A DNA stretch of 64,000 nucleotides from Desulfovibrio sp. X2 (lineage in GTDB: Bacteria; Desulfobacterota; Desulfovibrionia; Desulfovibrionales; Desulfovibrionaceae): assembly GCF_000422205.1 (NCBI RefSeq), contig NZ_ATHV01000004.1, positions 124,001-188,000 on the forward strand, written 5' to 3'. Positions 11,465-20,736 of this stretch are shown piece by piece (position 1 is the stretch's first letter; every line of letters starts with the position of its first letter). The translations under genes and the position numbers were made by a program. Under the pieces are notes generated by a model that made no database searches, had not been told where the DNA came from, and saw only the letters and a program-made list of their open reading frames with translations.

Positions 11465-11504
11465 AAGGTGCTGGAGGTGGACAGTTATGTCCTGTGTTCC
11501 GGGA

Positions 11505-14222
11505 CTACCCCTTCAGTCCGGCGAGGACCTTCTCGGGCAGGGCCGGGAGGTGCGTGATGCGCACGCCGCAGGCATTGTAGATGCCGTTGATCACGGCGGC
11601 GTGGGGGGCGGCCAGGGGCATCTCGCCCACGCCGGAGGCGCCGAACGGACCGTCGGGCCGCGGGGTCTCCACGTAGATGATCTCCATGTTGTCCGGGATC
11701 TGCTTGATGTACGGGAAGCCCGCGCCCGCGAGGGTCGAGTGCTTCTTCAGATCCTCGTAGTCCTCGGTCAGCGCCAGGCCGATGCCCTGGGCCAGGCCGC
11801 CGTAGATCTGGCCGTCGACGACCAGCTTGTTGTTCACCTTGCCGACGTCGGCCACGATGGTGCAGCCCTCGACCTGGACCTTGCCGGTCGCGGTCTCCAC
11901 GGCGACCTCCATGAGGTACACGCCGTACATGTAGCAGCAGAACGGGCTGCCCTGGCCGTTGGCGTCGCAGTCCTTGGCCGGGGCGGTCCACTTGCCGTTG
12001 ACCCTGGTGGGGATCTTCTCGGCGACCATCTCGTCGTAGGTGCGGTAGCCGCCGCCCGGCTTGCGCATGGCGTCGAGCAGCTTCTCGCAGGCGTTCTTGA
12101 TGGCCTGGCCCGTGACGACCTGGGAGCGGCTGCCGCCCGCCGGGCCGGAGTTCGGGGCCTTGCTGGTGTCGTTCATGACCAGCCTGATCTGCTCGGGCGC
12201 GAGGCCCAGGGGCAGCAGGGCCTCGTGGGCCACGCCGAGGGTACCGGCGTCGGCGCCCTGGCCGTGGTCTTCCCAGCAGTCGAAGATGGTCACGGTGCCG
12301 TCGGCGTTCAGCTCGGCGTCGGCCTCGGAGGTGTCCGGGCCGTCAAGGCCGGAGCCGTACACGCCGATGGCCACGCCCACGCCCTTCTTGATCGCGGCGG
12401 TGGACTCCTTCTTGGCCTTCTCCTGGGCGGCCTTGTACTTGGGCCGCAGGATCTCGATCATCTCGGGCAGGCTGTAGACCTCGGGGTCCTGGCCCGTGGG
12501 CGTGGTCGCGCCCTTGCGGTAGCAGTTCTTGTAGCGCAGCTCGAGCGGGTCCATGCCCAGCTTCTCGGCCAGTTCGTCCATGAGCACCTCGGAGGGGAAC
12601 TCGCTCTCCGGCGCGCCGTAGCCGCGGAAGGCCGCGCCCCAGGCGTGGTTGGTGCAGACGGTGCGGCCCTCGCCGCGGATGCTCGGGAAGTTGTAGCCCG
12701 CGCCGATGAACTGGGCGCCGCGAAGCGTCAGCAGGTCGCCGAACTCGGAGTAGGGGCCGTGGTCGACGGTCCAGTCGCTCTCCAGGGCCAGCAGCGTGCC
12801 GTCCTTCTTGGCGGCGAAGCGCAGGTTGGTGATGAAGGGCGAGCGCTTGCCGGTGTAGGCCTGCTGCTGCTGGTAGTTGTAGCGCAGGTGCACGGGGCGG
12901 CCGGTGGCCAGGGCGGCCACGCCGAGCAGGGCCTCCATGGTCGGGCTGAACTTGTAGCCGAAGGTGCCGCCCGTGGGGTTCTGGACCATGACCATCTTCT
13001 CGGGCTCGACGCCGAGGCCCGGGGCGATCATGTACAGGTGCAGGTGCAGGCCGATGGACTTGGAGTGGATGTTGAGCTTGCCGTCCTCGTCGAGGTAGGC
13101 GAAGCCGACGTCCGGCTCGATGGGCAGGTGCGGCTGGCGGCCGACGTAGAAGTCGTCCTCCACCACCACGTCCGCCTTCTCGAAGATGGGCGCGGTCTCC
13201 GGGCCCTTGGCGATCTTCTGGATGTAGTAGACGTTGGGCGTGCCGGGATGGATCTCGATGGCGTCCTCGGCCATGGCCGCGGGCGCGCTCATGTACTCGG
13301 GCAGCTGCTCGAGGTCCACCTTGACCTTGGCGGCGGCGGCGCGGGCGTTCTTCTCGGAATCCGCGCAGACGATGGCGATGGCGTCGCCGTACTGGAAGAT
13401 CTTCTCGTCGCAGAGGATGGGACGATCCCAGCCGTCACCCTTGTTGGTCGGGAAGGTGATGAGGCCGGTGATGCGGTTCTTGCCCTTGACGTCCTTGTGC
13501 GTGAGCACGCTGTGCACGCCGGGCATCTTCAGGGCCTCGGAGGCGTCGATGCCCTTCAGGTTGGCGTGGGAGACCTCGGCCTGGACCAGGGCCAGGTGCA
13601 GGGTGTCTTTCGGCATCTTGACGCCCAGGTCGGCGCCGAAGTCCCAGGCGCCGGTGACCTTGGCCACGGCGCTCGGGCGGGGGTACTCGGAGCCCCAGAT
13701 GCGGCCGTCCTTGGGCAGCTTGAAGGCGAGGTCCTTCATGGAGAGCTCGCCGCGCAGCACCTTGGCGGCGTCCATGACGGCGTCCACCAGGGGCTGGTAG
13801 CCGGTGCAGCGGCAGGCGTTGCGGTTCTTCTGGAACCACTCGCGCACGTCGTCGCGGCTCGGCTTGGGGTTGGAATCGAGCAGCGCCTTGGCGGAGACGA
13901 TGAAGCCCGGCGAGCAGAAGCCGCACTGGGCGCCGCCGTGGACCATCCAGGAGAGCTGCAGGGGGTGCAGGTGGTCGGCGGTGCCGAGCCCCTCGATGGT
14001 GTGGATCTCGGCGTTCTCGGGCACGCGCTTCATCTTGGTGATGCAGGAGCGGACCAGCTTGCCGTCCATGATGACGTTACAGGCGCCGCACTGGCCCTGA
14101 CCGCAACCCACCTTGGTGCCGGTCAGCATGAGCTGCTCGCGCAGCACGTCGGCCAGGGTGTCCTCCGGGTTGACGGCCAGCGTCCGCACGGCCCCGTTGA
14201 CGGTGAATGTCTTCTTGATCAT
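11505..14222 (-). CDS. mop: Molybdenum aldehyde oxidoreductase (MOP, xanthine oxidase family)
   Basis: Oxidises aldehydes to carboxylic acids at a molybdenum–molybdopterin cytosine dinucleotide centre. The 905 residues follow the Desulfovibrio gigas enzyme closely (907 residues in that protein, from memory). Cys40/45/48/60 bind the first [2Fe-2S] cluster and Cys100/103/137/139 the second. The large Mo domains follow, including [10 protein letters not shown], and the C-terminal [11 protein letters not shown] carries the catalytic Glu. It has no FAD domain, as expected for this type. The ATG ([10 protein letters not shown]) has GGAGAG upstream; an open 55-codon extension is not family-like. It is downstream of the molybdopterin-binding gene, 82 bp apart, probably one operon. 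Confidence 0.95.
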   Translation of the reverse strand: MIKKTFTVNGAVRTLAVNPEDTLADVLREQLMLTGTKVGCGQGQCGACNVIMDGKLVRSCITKMKRVPENAEIHTIEGLGTADHLHPLQLSWMVHGGAQCGFCSPGFIVSAKALLDSNPKPSRDDVREWFQKNRNACRCTGYQPLVDAVMDAAKVLRGELSMKDLAFKLPKDGRIWGSEYPRPSAVAKVTGAWDFGADLGVKMPKDTLHLALVQAEVSHANLKGIDASEALKMPGVHSVLTHKDVKGKNRITGLITFPTNKGDGWDRPILCDEKIFQYGDAIAIVCADSEKNARAAAAKVKVDLEQLPEYMSAPAAMAEDAIEIHPGTPNVYYIQKIAKGPETAPIFEKADVVVEDDFYVGRQPHLPIEPDVGFAYLDEDGKLNIHSKSIGLHLHLYMIAPGLGVEPEKMVMVQNPTGGTFGYKFSPTMEALLGVAALATGRPVHLRYNYQQQQAYTGKRSPFITNLRFAAKKDGTLLALESDWTVDHGPYSEFGDLLTLRGAQFIGAGYNFPSIRGEGRTVCTNHAWGAAFRGYGAPESEFPSEVLMDELAEKLGMDPLELRYKNCYRKGATTPTGQDPEVYSLPEMIEILRPKYKAAQEKAKKESTAAIKKGVGVAIGVYGSGLDGPDTSEADAELNADGTVTIFDCWEDHGQGADAGTLGVAHEALLPLGLAPEQIRLVMNDTSKAPNSGPAGGSRSQVVTGQAIKNACEKLLDAMRKPGGGYRTYDEMVAEKIPTRVNGKWTAPAKDCDANGQGSPFCCYMYGVYLMEVAVETATGKVQVEGCTIVADVGKVNNKLVVDGQIYGGLAQGIGLALTEDYEDLKKHSTLAGAGFPYIKQIPDNMEIIYVETPRPDGPFGASGVGEMPLAAPHAAVINGIYNACGVRITHLPALPEKVLAGLKG

Positions 14223-14304
14223 TCGGCTCTCTCCATATGGTATTGAAGTTACACTCCATCCTGCGGCAGGATGTGACACACCTCGTACGTCCTCTGAAAA
14301 CCGG

Positions 14305-15348
14305 TCAGCTTCCCTTTCCGAAGGGGCAGACGGGGTAGCGGCACTCGGGGCAGGCGGCGCAGAAGCCGCCGTGTCCGAGGCCCGCAAGGTCCTCGCGGGT
14401 CACCTCTTCCCCGGCCAGGAGGCGGGGCACCACGAGATCGAAGATGCTGGCCTTGTGGTACATGACGCAGCCCGGCAGACCGAGCACGGGCACGGTTCCG
14501 ATGTGGGCCAGCAGGAACATGGCGCCGGGCAGGACCGGAGCGCCGTAGGCCGTGAGCTTGCCGCCCGCCTCGCGGATGGAGGTGGGCGTCTGGTCGTCCG
14601 GGTCCACGGACATGCCGCCGGTGACCACGATCATCTGCGCGCCCTCGACCAGGAGCTGGTGGATGGCGGAGACGGTCATGGCCACGTCGTCCGAGACGAT
14701 GATCTGGCGGAGGATGCGGCTGCCGAGATGCTCGAACTTCCTTTTCAGCACCGGGCCGAACTTGTCCTTGATGCGGCCGTGGTAGACCTCGCTGCCGGTC
14801 GTCACCATTCCGACCCGCAGGGAGCGGAAGGGCTTGACCTGGATGACGGGTCCGGCCGCGGCGCACAGGGCTTCGACCTGGCGCATTTTGTCCTCCTCGA
14901 CCATGAGGGGGATGACGCGCGCGCCCGCAACGGGACGCCCCGGCTCGACCTCCTGCCGGGTGTGCAGGGAGGCGAAGGCCATCTCGTCGATGCTGTTGAT
15001 CCGGCGCAGGGCGTCGACGTTCACGCTGAGCAGCCCGTGCACGTCCGCGATCATGTTGACGCGCCCCTCGCAGGGCGCGGAGAAGCGCAGCCCCTGGCCG
15101 ACGGCGGCCCGGGCGATGCGCATGGCGGCGTCGTCCTCGTGCACCAGCCCCTGGCCGGGCGCGAAGACGTAGATGTGCTCCTTGCCGAGCTTGAGCAGGG
15201 CCTCCACGTCGTCTCCGGTGATGACGTGGCCCTTGCGGAAGGCCGCGCCCTTGCTCTCTCCGGGAACGATGCGGGTGATGTCGTGACACAGCACGGTGCC
15301 AACGGCGTCCTGGACGGGGATGGCCGTCATTCCCTTGGACGGTTGCAT
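14305..15348 (-). CDS. Molybdopterin-binding (MoeA/MoaB-fold) protein with Cys-rich tail
   Basis: A 347-residue protein with a molybdopterin-binding domain (GMVTTGSEVYHGRIKDKF … ILRQIIVSDD … QMIVVTGGMSVDPDDQTP) and the MoeA-like PVLPGAMFLLAHIGTVPVLGLPG stretch. The end carries Cys330, Cys333, Cys336 and Cys341 in CAACPECRYPVC, suited to a zinc or Fe–S site. A role in preparing or inserting the cofactor of Mop is inferred from gene order. The start (MQPSKGMT) has AAAGGAG at proper spacing. A sigma54 promoter match lies about 85–100 bp upstream. Confidence 0.8.
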   Translation of the reverse strand: MQPSKGMTAIPVQDAVGTVLCHDITRIVPGESKGAAFRKGHVITGDDVEALLKLGKEHIYVFAPGQGLVHEDDAAMRIARAAVGQGLRFSAPCEGRVNMIADVHGLLSVNVDALRRINSIDEMAFASLHTRQEVEPGRPVAGARVIPLMVEEDKMRQVEALCAAAGPVIQVKPFRSLRVGMVTTGSEVYHGRIKDKFGPVLKRKFEHLGSRILRQIIVSDDVAMTVSAIHQLLVEGAQMIVVTGGMSVDPDDQTPTSIREAGGKLTAYGAPVLPGAMFLLAHIGTVPVLGLPGCVMYHKASIFDLVVPRLLAGEEVTREDLAGLGHGGFCAACPECRYPVCPFGKGS

Positions 15349-15434
15349 GTGTGCTCCTTTGGTGGTTTGTCCGCGCGGGGCGCTTTCACCGGCCGGGCCG
15401 AAGGCCCACGGTCGGTGCGACGCCGAGCAAAAGA

Positions 15435-15449
15435 GCAAAGACTGCGCCA
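15435..15449 (-). promoter_or_regulatory. Sigma54 (-24/-12) promoter for the molybdopterin gene and mop
   Basis: Read on the minus strand the site is TGGCGCAGTCTTTGC, with GG and GC separated by exactly 10 bases, as in TGGCACG-N4-TTGC. Transcription would begin near 15423, giving a leader of about 75 bases. Confidence 0.7.
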
Positions 15450-15635
15450 CGAAAAAAAACAAATAAATGTGATGCATTAGAAAACACTTGAAATTTTCCG
15501 CCCGCGCGGCAAAGACAAATTTACCCCCCCCATACTGCCCGATCTGGCATATGCCCCGCAAGGCATAACCTTTGAAAAGTCATTTCAGATGGTTAGATAT
15601 CAACGGTCAAAATGCGCCAGAAAAAAGGCTTGATT

Positions 15636-15650
15636 GGGTCAATTTGACCC
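15636..15650. promoter_or_regulatory. Candidate activator site: GGGTCAA-T-TTGACCC
   Basis: A perfect inverted repeat with 7-bp arms around one base. It lies between the two divergent sigma54 promoter matches, about 190 bp from the minus-strand one and 260 bp from the plus-strand one. Confidence 0.45.
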
Positions 15651-15692
15651 TGTACCCCTGAGAGATCGCTGCAGCGCAATGGAAAAAATTCG

Positions 15693-15741
15693 AGTGTGTC
15701 CTCTTGTCCCTTCCCTCGGCAAAAGTGTATCTTTTTGTCCC
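15693..15741 (+). promoter_or_regulatory. Candidate activator sites: 18-bp direct repeat, 31-bp period
   Basis: AGTGTGTCCTCTTGTCCC (15693–15710) and AGTGTATCTTTTTGTCCC (15724–15741) agree at 15 of 18 positions. Their 31-bp offset is about three helical turns. They lie about 170–215 bp upstream of the adh -24 element, a usual distance for enhancer-binding proteins. Confidence 0.45.
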
Positions 15742-15873
15742 ATCATGCCTCAGCACACCTGATTCATTGATTTTTATTCAGCAGAAGAAACCGCTGCGAA
15801 GGCATTCGGAGGACGAAAATCCCCCCTTTGCGAGGTCGAAAGACTCAGCGAGGGACACTTTGAAATATCGAAA

Positions 15874-15893
15874 AAAATCAGCCTGCTGATTTT
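15874..15893. promoter_or_regulatory. Inverted repeat AAAATCAGC-CT-GCTGATTTT before the adh promoter
   Basis: 9-bp perfect arms (15874–15882 and 15885–15893), 16 bp upstream of the adh -24 element. It could be an operator or a bending site. Confidence 0.4.
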
Positions 15894-15908
15894 ACAGACT
15901 TTTTTGTT

Positions 15909-15924
15909 TGGCCCGGAAGTTGCC
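15909..15924 (+). promoter_or_regulatory. Sigma54 (-24/-12) promoter for adh–hdr–flx
   Basis: TGGCCCGGAAGTTGCC fits TGGCACG-N4-TTGC with GG (15910–15911) and GC (15922–15923) 10 bases apart. The start would be near 15935, about 58 bases before adh. In the rest of 15349–15992 I see AT-rich DNA with the sites listed but no gene. Confidence 0.75.
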
Positions 15925-15992
15925 TTCTTGGGGGGCAACCGGACGGAGGGCCCACCCCCTCCACTAACTTCTACCCCAAGGAGATGGCGGAC

Positions 15993-17174
15993 ATGGCAGT
16001 CAGAGAAGAAGTTTACGGGTTCTTCATTCCCAGCGTTACCCTGATCGGCATCGGCGCTTCCAAAGCGATTCCGGAGAAGATCACGGCGCTGGGCGGCAGC
16101 AAGCCGCTCATCGTCACCGACCAGGGCATCGTGAAGAGCGGCATCCTGAAACAGATCACCGATCTGCTCGACGCCGCCAAGATGAAGTACCAGGTGTACA
16201 GCGACACCATCCCGAACCCGACCGACGAGAACGTCCATGCCGGCGTCGAAGTCTACAAGAAGAACAAGTGCGACAGCCTGATCACCCTGGGCGGCGGTTC
16301 TTCGCACGACTGCGGCAAGGGCATCGGCCTCGTCGTGTCCAACGGCGGCAAGATCCATGACTACGAGGGCGTGGACAAGTCCACCAAGCCCCTGCCCCCG
16401 TACCTCGCCGTGAACACCACGGCCGGCACCGCCTCCGAGATGACCCGCTTCTGCATCATCACGGACCTCTCCCGCCACGTGAAGATGGCCATCGTCGACT
16501 GGCGCGTGACCCCGAACATCGCCATCGACGATCCCGTCCTGATGGTCGGCATGCCCCCGGCGCTGACCGCCGCCACCGGCATGGACGCCCTGACGCACGC
16601 CGTCGAGGCCTACGTGTCCACCATCGCCACGCCGATGACGGACGCCTGCGCCGAGAAGTCCATCGAGCTGATCTTCAAGTACCTGCGCAAGGCCGTGGCC
16701 AACGGCGCCGACATCGAGGCGCGCGAGGGCATGTGCTTCGCCCAGTACCTGGCCGGCATGGCCTTCAACAACGCCAGCCTCGGCCACGTGCACGCCATGG
16801 CCCACCAGCTGGGCGGCTTCTACGACCTGCCGCACGGCGAGTGCAACGCCATCCTGCTGCCGCACGTCGAGAAGTTCAACCTCATCGCCCGCGTTGAGCG
16901 CTTCGCCAAGATGGCCCAGATCATGGGCGAGAACATCAAGGGCATGTCCAAGCGCGCGGCCGCCGAGGTCTGCCTCGACGCCATCAAGCAGCTGTCCGCC
17001 GACGTCGGCATCCCGGCCGGCCTCGTCGAGCTCGGCAAGCGCTACGGCAAGAATGTCCAGGAGAAGGACATCGAGACCATGACCAAGAACGCCCAGAAGG
17101 ACGCCTGCGGCTTCACCAACCCGCGGTGCCCCAAGGATGCCGACGTGGTCGCCATTTACAAGGCCGCCATGTAA
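15993..17174 (+). CDS. adh: Iron-containing alcohol dehydrogenase
   Basis: A group III Fe-dependent, NAD(P)-linked alcohol dehydrogenase of 393 residues; ethanol to acetaldehyde is the likely reaction. The nucleotide site is LGGGSSHDCGKG (about 99–110). Metal ligands appear as Asp198, His202, His267 and His281 (GMDALTHAVEAY, HAMAHQLGGFYDLPHGE). The second ATG (MAVREEVYGFF) is chosen: AAGGAG is 8 bases upstream, whereas the ATG 9 bases earlier lies inside that ribosome site. It is first in a long operon with hdrCBA–flxDCBA, as described for ethanol metabolism in Desulfovibrio vulgaris. Sigma54 control is inferred from the promoter. Confidence 0.92.
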   Translation: MAVREEVYGFFIPSVTLIGIGASKAIPEKITALGGSKPLIVTDQGIVKSGILKQITDLLDAAKMKYQVYSDTIPNPTDENVHAGVEVYKKNKCDSLITLGGGSSHDCGKGIGLVVSNGGKIHDYEGVDKSTKPLPPYLAVNTTAGTASEMTRFCIITDLSRHVKMAIVDWRVTPNIAIDDPVLMVGMPPALTAATGMDALTHAVEAYVSTIATPMTDACAEKSIELIFKYLRKAVANGADIEAREGMCFAQYLAGMAFNNASLGHVHAMAHQLGGFYDLPHGECNAILLPHVEKFNLIARVERFAKMAQIMGENIKGMSKRAAAEVCLDAIKQLSADVGIPAGLVELGKRYGKNVQEKDIETMTKNAQKDACGFTNPRCPKDADVVAIYKAAM

Positions 17175-17286
17175 GCTCATACCCCCGGGAGGCGGTGCGC
17201 CGCCTCCCCGCCGGCCCGAGGAGATGCGCCGACCGCCTCCCCGGGCCGGCGTCCTTGAAAACCCCAAACAGACGGCGAACCAAGCG

Positions 17287-17847
17287 ATGCAAACGATCAA
17301 CTTGCACGAGGCCTACGACGCGGATTTCGTGGCCAAGGTCCAGGAAGAGAGCGAACAGAACCTGGCCCTGTGCTACCAGTGCGGTAACTGCACGGCCGGC
17401 TGTCCGTACACCTTCGTCTACGACATCCCCGTGAGCCAGATGATGCGCCTCGTCCAGGCGGGCCGGAAGCGGCAGGCGCTCAGCGCCCGCTCGCTCTGGC
17501 TGTGCGCCACCTGCGAGAGCTGCACCACGCGCTGCCCCAACAACATCGACGTGGCCCGCGTCATGGACGTGATGCGCCACATGGCCCGCCGTGAAGGCTA
17601 CGCCACCGAAAAGGGCGTGAAGACCTTCTGGGACTGCTTCCTCGATTCCATGCGCAAGCATGGCAGGGTCTTCGAGATGGGACTCGTGGCCGCCTTCGTG
17701 ACGCGCACGGGCCGTTTCTGGACCGACGTGGACCTGGCCCCGCGCATGCTGCCCAAGGGCAAGCTCCCGTTCACGCCGCACGACATCCAGGGCAAGGACG
17801 AGGTGCGCAAAATTTTCGAACGCTACCAGGCCAGGAGCAGATCATGA
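17287..17847 (+). CDS. hdrC: Heterodisulfide reductase subunit C-like protein
   Basis: A small Fe–S subunit of 186 residues with two [4Fe-4S] sets: Cys29/32/35/39 (CYQCGNCTAGCP) and Cys73/76/79/83 (CATCESCTTRCP). It passes electrons between HdrA and the HdrB active site. The ATG at MQTINLHEAY matches the family start, though its ribosome site is poor. An in-frame ATG at 17224 directly follows GAGGAG but at too short a spacing. The next gene, hdrB, overlaps by 4 bases (ATGA). Confidence 0.92.
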   Translation: MQTINLHEAYDADFVAKVQEESEQNLALCYQCGNCTAGCPYTFVYDIPVSQMMRLVQAGRKRQALSARSLWLCATCESCTTRCPNNIDVARVMDVMRHMARREGYATEKGVKTFWDCFLDSMRKHGRVFEMGLVAAFVTRTGRFWTDVDLAPRMLPKGKLPFTPHDIQGKDEVRKIFERYQARSRS

Positions 17848-18746
17848 GCCAAGCGCTGTCCTACGCCTACTACCCCGGCTGCTCGGGAATGGGCACGTCC
17901 AAGGAGTACGACCAGAGCACCCGGGCCGTATGCAAGGCCCTGGGCATCACCCTCATCGACATCGAGGACTGGAGCTGCTGCGGCTCCACGCCGGCCCACA
18001 CCGTGGACCACGTGCTGAGCGCGGCGCTCTCCGCCCGCAACCTGGCCAAGATCGAGTCCATGGGCCAGAAGACGGCCGTGACCCCCTGCCCGAGCTGCCT
18101 GACCAACCTGCGCACCGCGAGCCACCGCATGGCCAAGGAGGCGTTCAAGGAGAAGGTCAACGCCCTGCTCGACGCGCCGTACGACAACACCGTGGACACC
18201 AAGTCGGTGCTCCAGGTGCTGGTCGAGGACCTGGGCGCGGAAGAGCTGGCGAAGCGGGTGGTGAAGCCGCTCTCCGGGCTCAAGGTGGCGCCGTACTACG
18301 GCTGCATCATGAACCGCCCGCCCGAGGTCATGGAGTTCGACGATCCGGAGAACCCCATGGCGCTGGACGACATCCTCGCCGCGCTCGGCGCGGAGGTCCT
18401 GCCCTTCCCGCTCAAGGTGGAGTGCTGCGGCGCCTCCTACGGCGTGGCCAGGAAGGACATCGTGGCCAAGCTCTCGGGCAAGCTCCTGGGCGCGGCCGCG
18501 GGGCTCGGCGCGGACGTGATCGTGGCGGCCTGCCCGCTGTGCCAGATGAACCTGGACCTGCGCCAGGAGCAGATCAACCAGGCGAACGGCACGCACTACC
18601 ACATGCCGGTACTCTACTACACCCAGCTCATGGGCCTGGCCCTGGGACTGCCGGAACGGCAGCTCGGGCTGGACAAACTCTGTGTGGACCCTAGAGCTAT
18701 TCTGCGAGCCGCTCTCAACAAACCCGCCAAGGCGGCAAACGACTGA
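17844..18746 (+). CDS. hdrB: Heterodisulfide reductase subunit B-like protein
   Basis: A 300-residue catalytic-type subunit with two CCG domains: WSCCGSTPAH with upstream YYPGCSG, and VECCGASYG with downstream CPLCQMN. In methanogens these bind two unusual [4Fe-4S] clusters that reduce the CoM-S-S-CoB disulfide. In sulfate reducers the physiological disulfide is not methanogenic; reduction of a DsrC trisulfide or disulfide has been proposed. ATGA overlap with hdrC indicates coupling. The last 20 residues (LNKPAKAAND) are a variable tail. Confidence 0.92.
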   Translation: MSQALSYAYYPGCSGMGTSKEYDQSTRAVCKALGITLIDIEDWSCCGSTPAHTVDHVLSAALSARNLAKIESMGQKTAVTPCPSCLTNLRTASHRMAKEAFKEKVNALLDAPYDNTVDTKSVLQVLVEDLGAEELAKRVVKPLSGLKVAPYYGCIMNRPPEVMEFDDPENPMALDDILAALGAEVLPFPLKVECCGASYGVARKDIVAKLSGKLLGAAAGLGADVIVAACPLCQMNLDLRQEQINQANGTHYHMPVLYYTQLMGLALGLPERQLGLDKLCVDPRAILRAALNKPAKAAND

Positions 18747-18765
18747 GAACGGACGGGAGAAAAGC

Positions 18766-20736
18766 ATGAAGATAGGCGTTTTCGTCTGCCATTGCGGCAG
18801 CAACATCGAGGCCACGGTGGACACCGCCGCGGTGGCCGAGGCAGCCAGGAGCTATCCGGACGTGGCCTTCGCCACGGACGTCATGTACGCGTGTTCCGAA
18901 CCGGGACAGGACGCGATCATCGATACCGTGCGCGGCAAGGGGCTGGACGGCGTGGTCGTGGCCTCCTGCAGCCCGCGCATGCACGAGCCGACCTTCCGCC
19001 GCGCCGTGGAGCGAGCCGGGCTCAACCGCTACATGCTCGAGATGGCCAACATCCGTGAGCACGTCTCCTGGATCGGCAAGAACCGCGAGGCCAACACCAA
19101 CAAGGCCGCCGAGCTCGTGCGCCTGGCCGTGGAGAAGCTGCGCCAGGACCGCGCGCTCTTCCCCAAGAGCTTCGAGGTGACCAAGCGCGTGCTGGTCATC
19201 GGCGGCGGCGTGGCCGGCATCCAGGCCGCGCTCGACTGCGCCGAGGGCGGCCTCGACGTCGTCCTGGTCGAGAAGAGCTCGACCATCGGCGGCAAGATGG
19301 CCAAGCTGGACAAGACCTTCCCCACGGTCGACTGCTCGAGCTGCATCCTCGGGCCGAAGATGGTGGACGTCTCCCAGAACGACAAGATCTCGCTCTACGC
19401 CTACTCCGAAATCGAGGAGATCGGCGGCTACGTGGGCAACTTCGAGGTCAAGATCCGCAAGAAGGCGGCCTACGTCGACTGGAGCCTGTGCACCGGCTGC
19501 GGCCTGTGCATGGAGAAGTGCCCGAGCAAGAAGTCGCACGACGCCTTCAACGAGGGCGTGGGCCAGACCACGGCCATCAACATCCCCTTCCCCCAGGCCA
19601 TTCCCAAGAAGGCGGTCATCGATCCCAAGTTCTGCCGCCAGTTCATCAAGGGCAAGTGCGGCGTGTGCGCCAAGGTCTGCCCGAGCGGCGCCATCCGCTA
19701 CGACATGGAAGACGAGATCGTGACCGAGAAGGTCGGCGCCATCGTGGCCGCCACGGGCTACGACCTCTTCGACTACACCAAGTACGGCGAGTACGGCGGC
19801 GGCCGCTATCCGGACGTCATCACCTCGCTGCAGTACGAGCGCCTGCTCTCGGCCTCCGGCCCCACGGGCGGACACATCAAGCGCCCCTCGGACGGCAAGG
19901 AGCCGAAGAACATCGTCTTCATCCAGTGCGTGGGCTCGCGCGACAAGTCCGTGGACCGGCCCTACTGCACGGGCTTCTGCTGCATGTACACGGCCAAGCA
20001 GGCCATCCTGACCAAGGACCACCTGCCCGAGTCCCAGTCCTACGTCTTCTACATGGACATCCGCGCCCCGGGGAAGCTCTACGACGAGTTCACCCGCCGG
20101 GCCATGGAGGAGTACGGGGCCCGCTACGTGCGCGGCCGCGTGTCCATGATCTACCCCAAGAAGAAGGAAGGCGGCGACGTGCTGGTGGTGCGCGGCGTGG
20201 ACACGCTGCTCGGCCAGCAGGTCGAGGTCGAGGCCGACCTCGTGGTCCTCGCGGTGGGCGCCGAGGCGGCCAAGGGCTCGCCCCAGCTCGCCGAGAAGCT
20301 GCGCATCTCGTACGACAAGTACGGCTTCTTCATGGAGAGCCACGTCAAGCTGCGCCCGGTGGAGACCAACACCGCGGGCGTCTACCTGGCCGGATCCTGC
20401 CAGGGGCCCAAGGACATCCCGTCCTCGGTGGGCCAGGGCAGCGCCGCCGCCTCCAAGGTCCTCGGCCTCTTCTCCAAGGACAAGCTCGAGAGCGACCCGC
20501 AGATCTCCCAGGTGGACATCAAGCGCTGCGTGGGCTGCGGCAAATGCATCGCCACCTGCCCCTTCGGCGCGATCAAGAGCGTGGACTTCCGCGGCGAGCC
20601 CAAGGCCGAGGTCATCGAGACCGTCTGCCAGGGCTGCGGCATCTGCACCTCGACCTGTCCGCAGGGCGCGATCCAGCTCTCGCACTTCACCGACAACCAG
20701 ATCCTCGCGGAGGTGAACGCGTTATGCCAATCTTAG
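18766..20736 (+). CDS. hdrA: Heterodisulfide reductase subunit A-like flavoprotein
   Basis: A 656-residue FAD and iron–sulfur protein, the candidate electron-bifurcating core. It contains the FAD Rossmann motif RVLVIGGGVAGIQAALDCAEGG near residue 140, a mid-protein ferredoxin pair (CTGCGLCMEKCP, CGVCAKVCPSGAI) and a C-terminal 2[4Fe-4S] ferredoxin (CVGCGKCIATCPFGAI, CQGCGICTSTCPQGAI). The start (MKIGVFVCHCG) has GGGAGA upstream. The 3' end overlaps flxD by 13 bases. Confidence 0.95.
   Translation: MKIGVFVCHCGSNIEATVDTAAVAEAARSYPDVAFATDVMYACSEPGQDAIIDTVRGKGLDGVVVASCSPRMHEPTFRRAVERAGLNRYMLEMANIREHVSWIGKNREANTNKAAELVRLAVEKLRQDRALFPKSFEVTKRVLVIGGGVAGIQAALDCAEGGLDVVLVEKSSTIGGKMAKLDKTFPTVDCSSCILGPKMVDVSQNDKISLYAYSEIEEIGGYVGNFEVKIRKKAAYVDWSLCTGCGLCMEKCPSKKSHDAFNEGVGQTTAINIPFPQAIPKKAVIDPKFCRQFIKGKCGVCAKVCPSGAIRYDMEDEIVTEKVGAIVAATGYDLFDYTKYGEYGGGRYPDVITSLQYERLLSASGPTGGHIKRPSDGKEPKNIVFIQCVGSRDKSVDRPYCTGFCCMYTAKQAILTKDHLPESQSYVFYMDIRAPGKLYDEFTRRAMEEYGARYVRGRVSMIYPKKKEGGDVLVVRGVDTLLGQQVEVEADLVVLAVGAEAAKGSPQLAEKLRISYDKYGFFMESHVKLRPVETNTAGVYLAGSCQGPKDIPSSVGQGSAAASKVLGLFSKDKLESDPQISQVDIKRCVGCGKCIATCPFGAIKSVDFRGEPKAEVIETVCQGCGICTSTCPQGAIQLSHFTDNQILAEVNALCQS

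Noticed and set aside
11013-14246. A very long open frame on the plus strand opposite mop
   Set aside because: It is the antisense shadow of a clearly recognised GC-rich gene; its translation is repetitive Ala/Gly/Val/His-rich sequence with no family features. The same holds for long antisense frames at 3875–6652 and 32846–36175.
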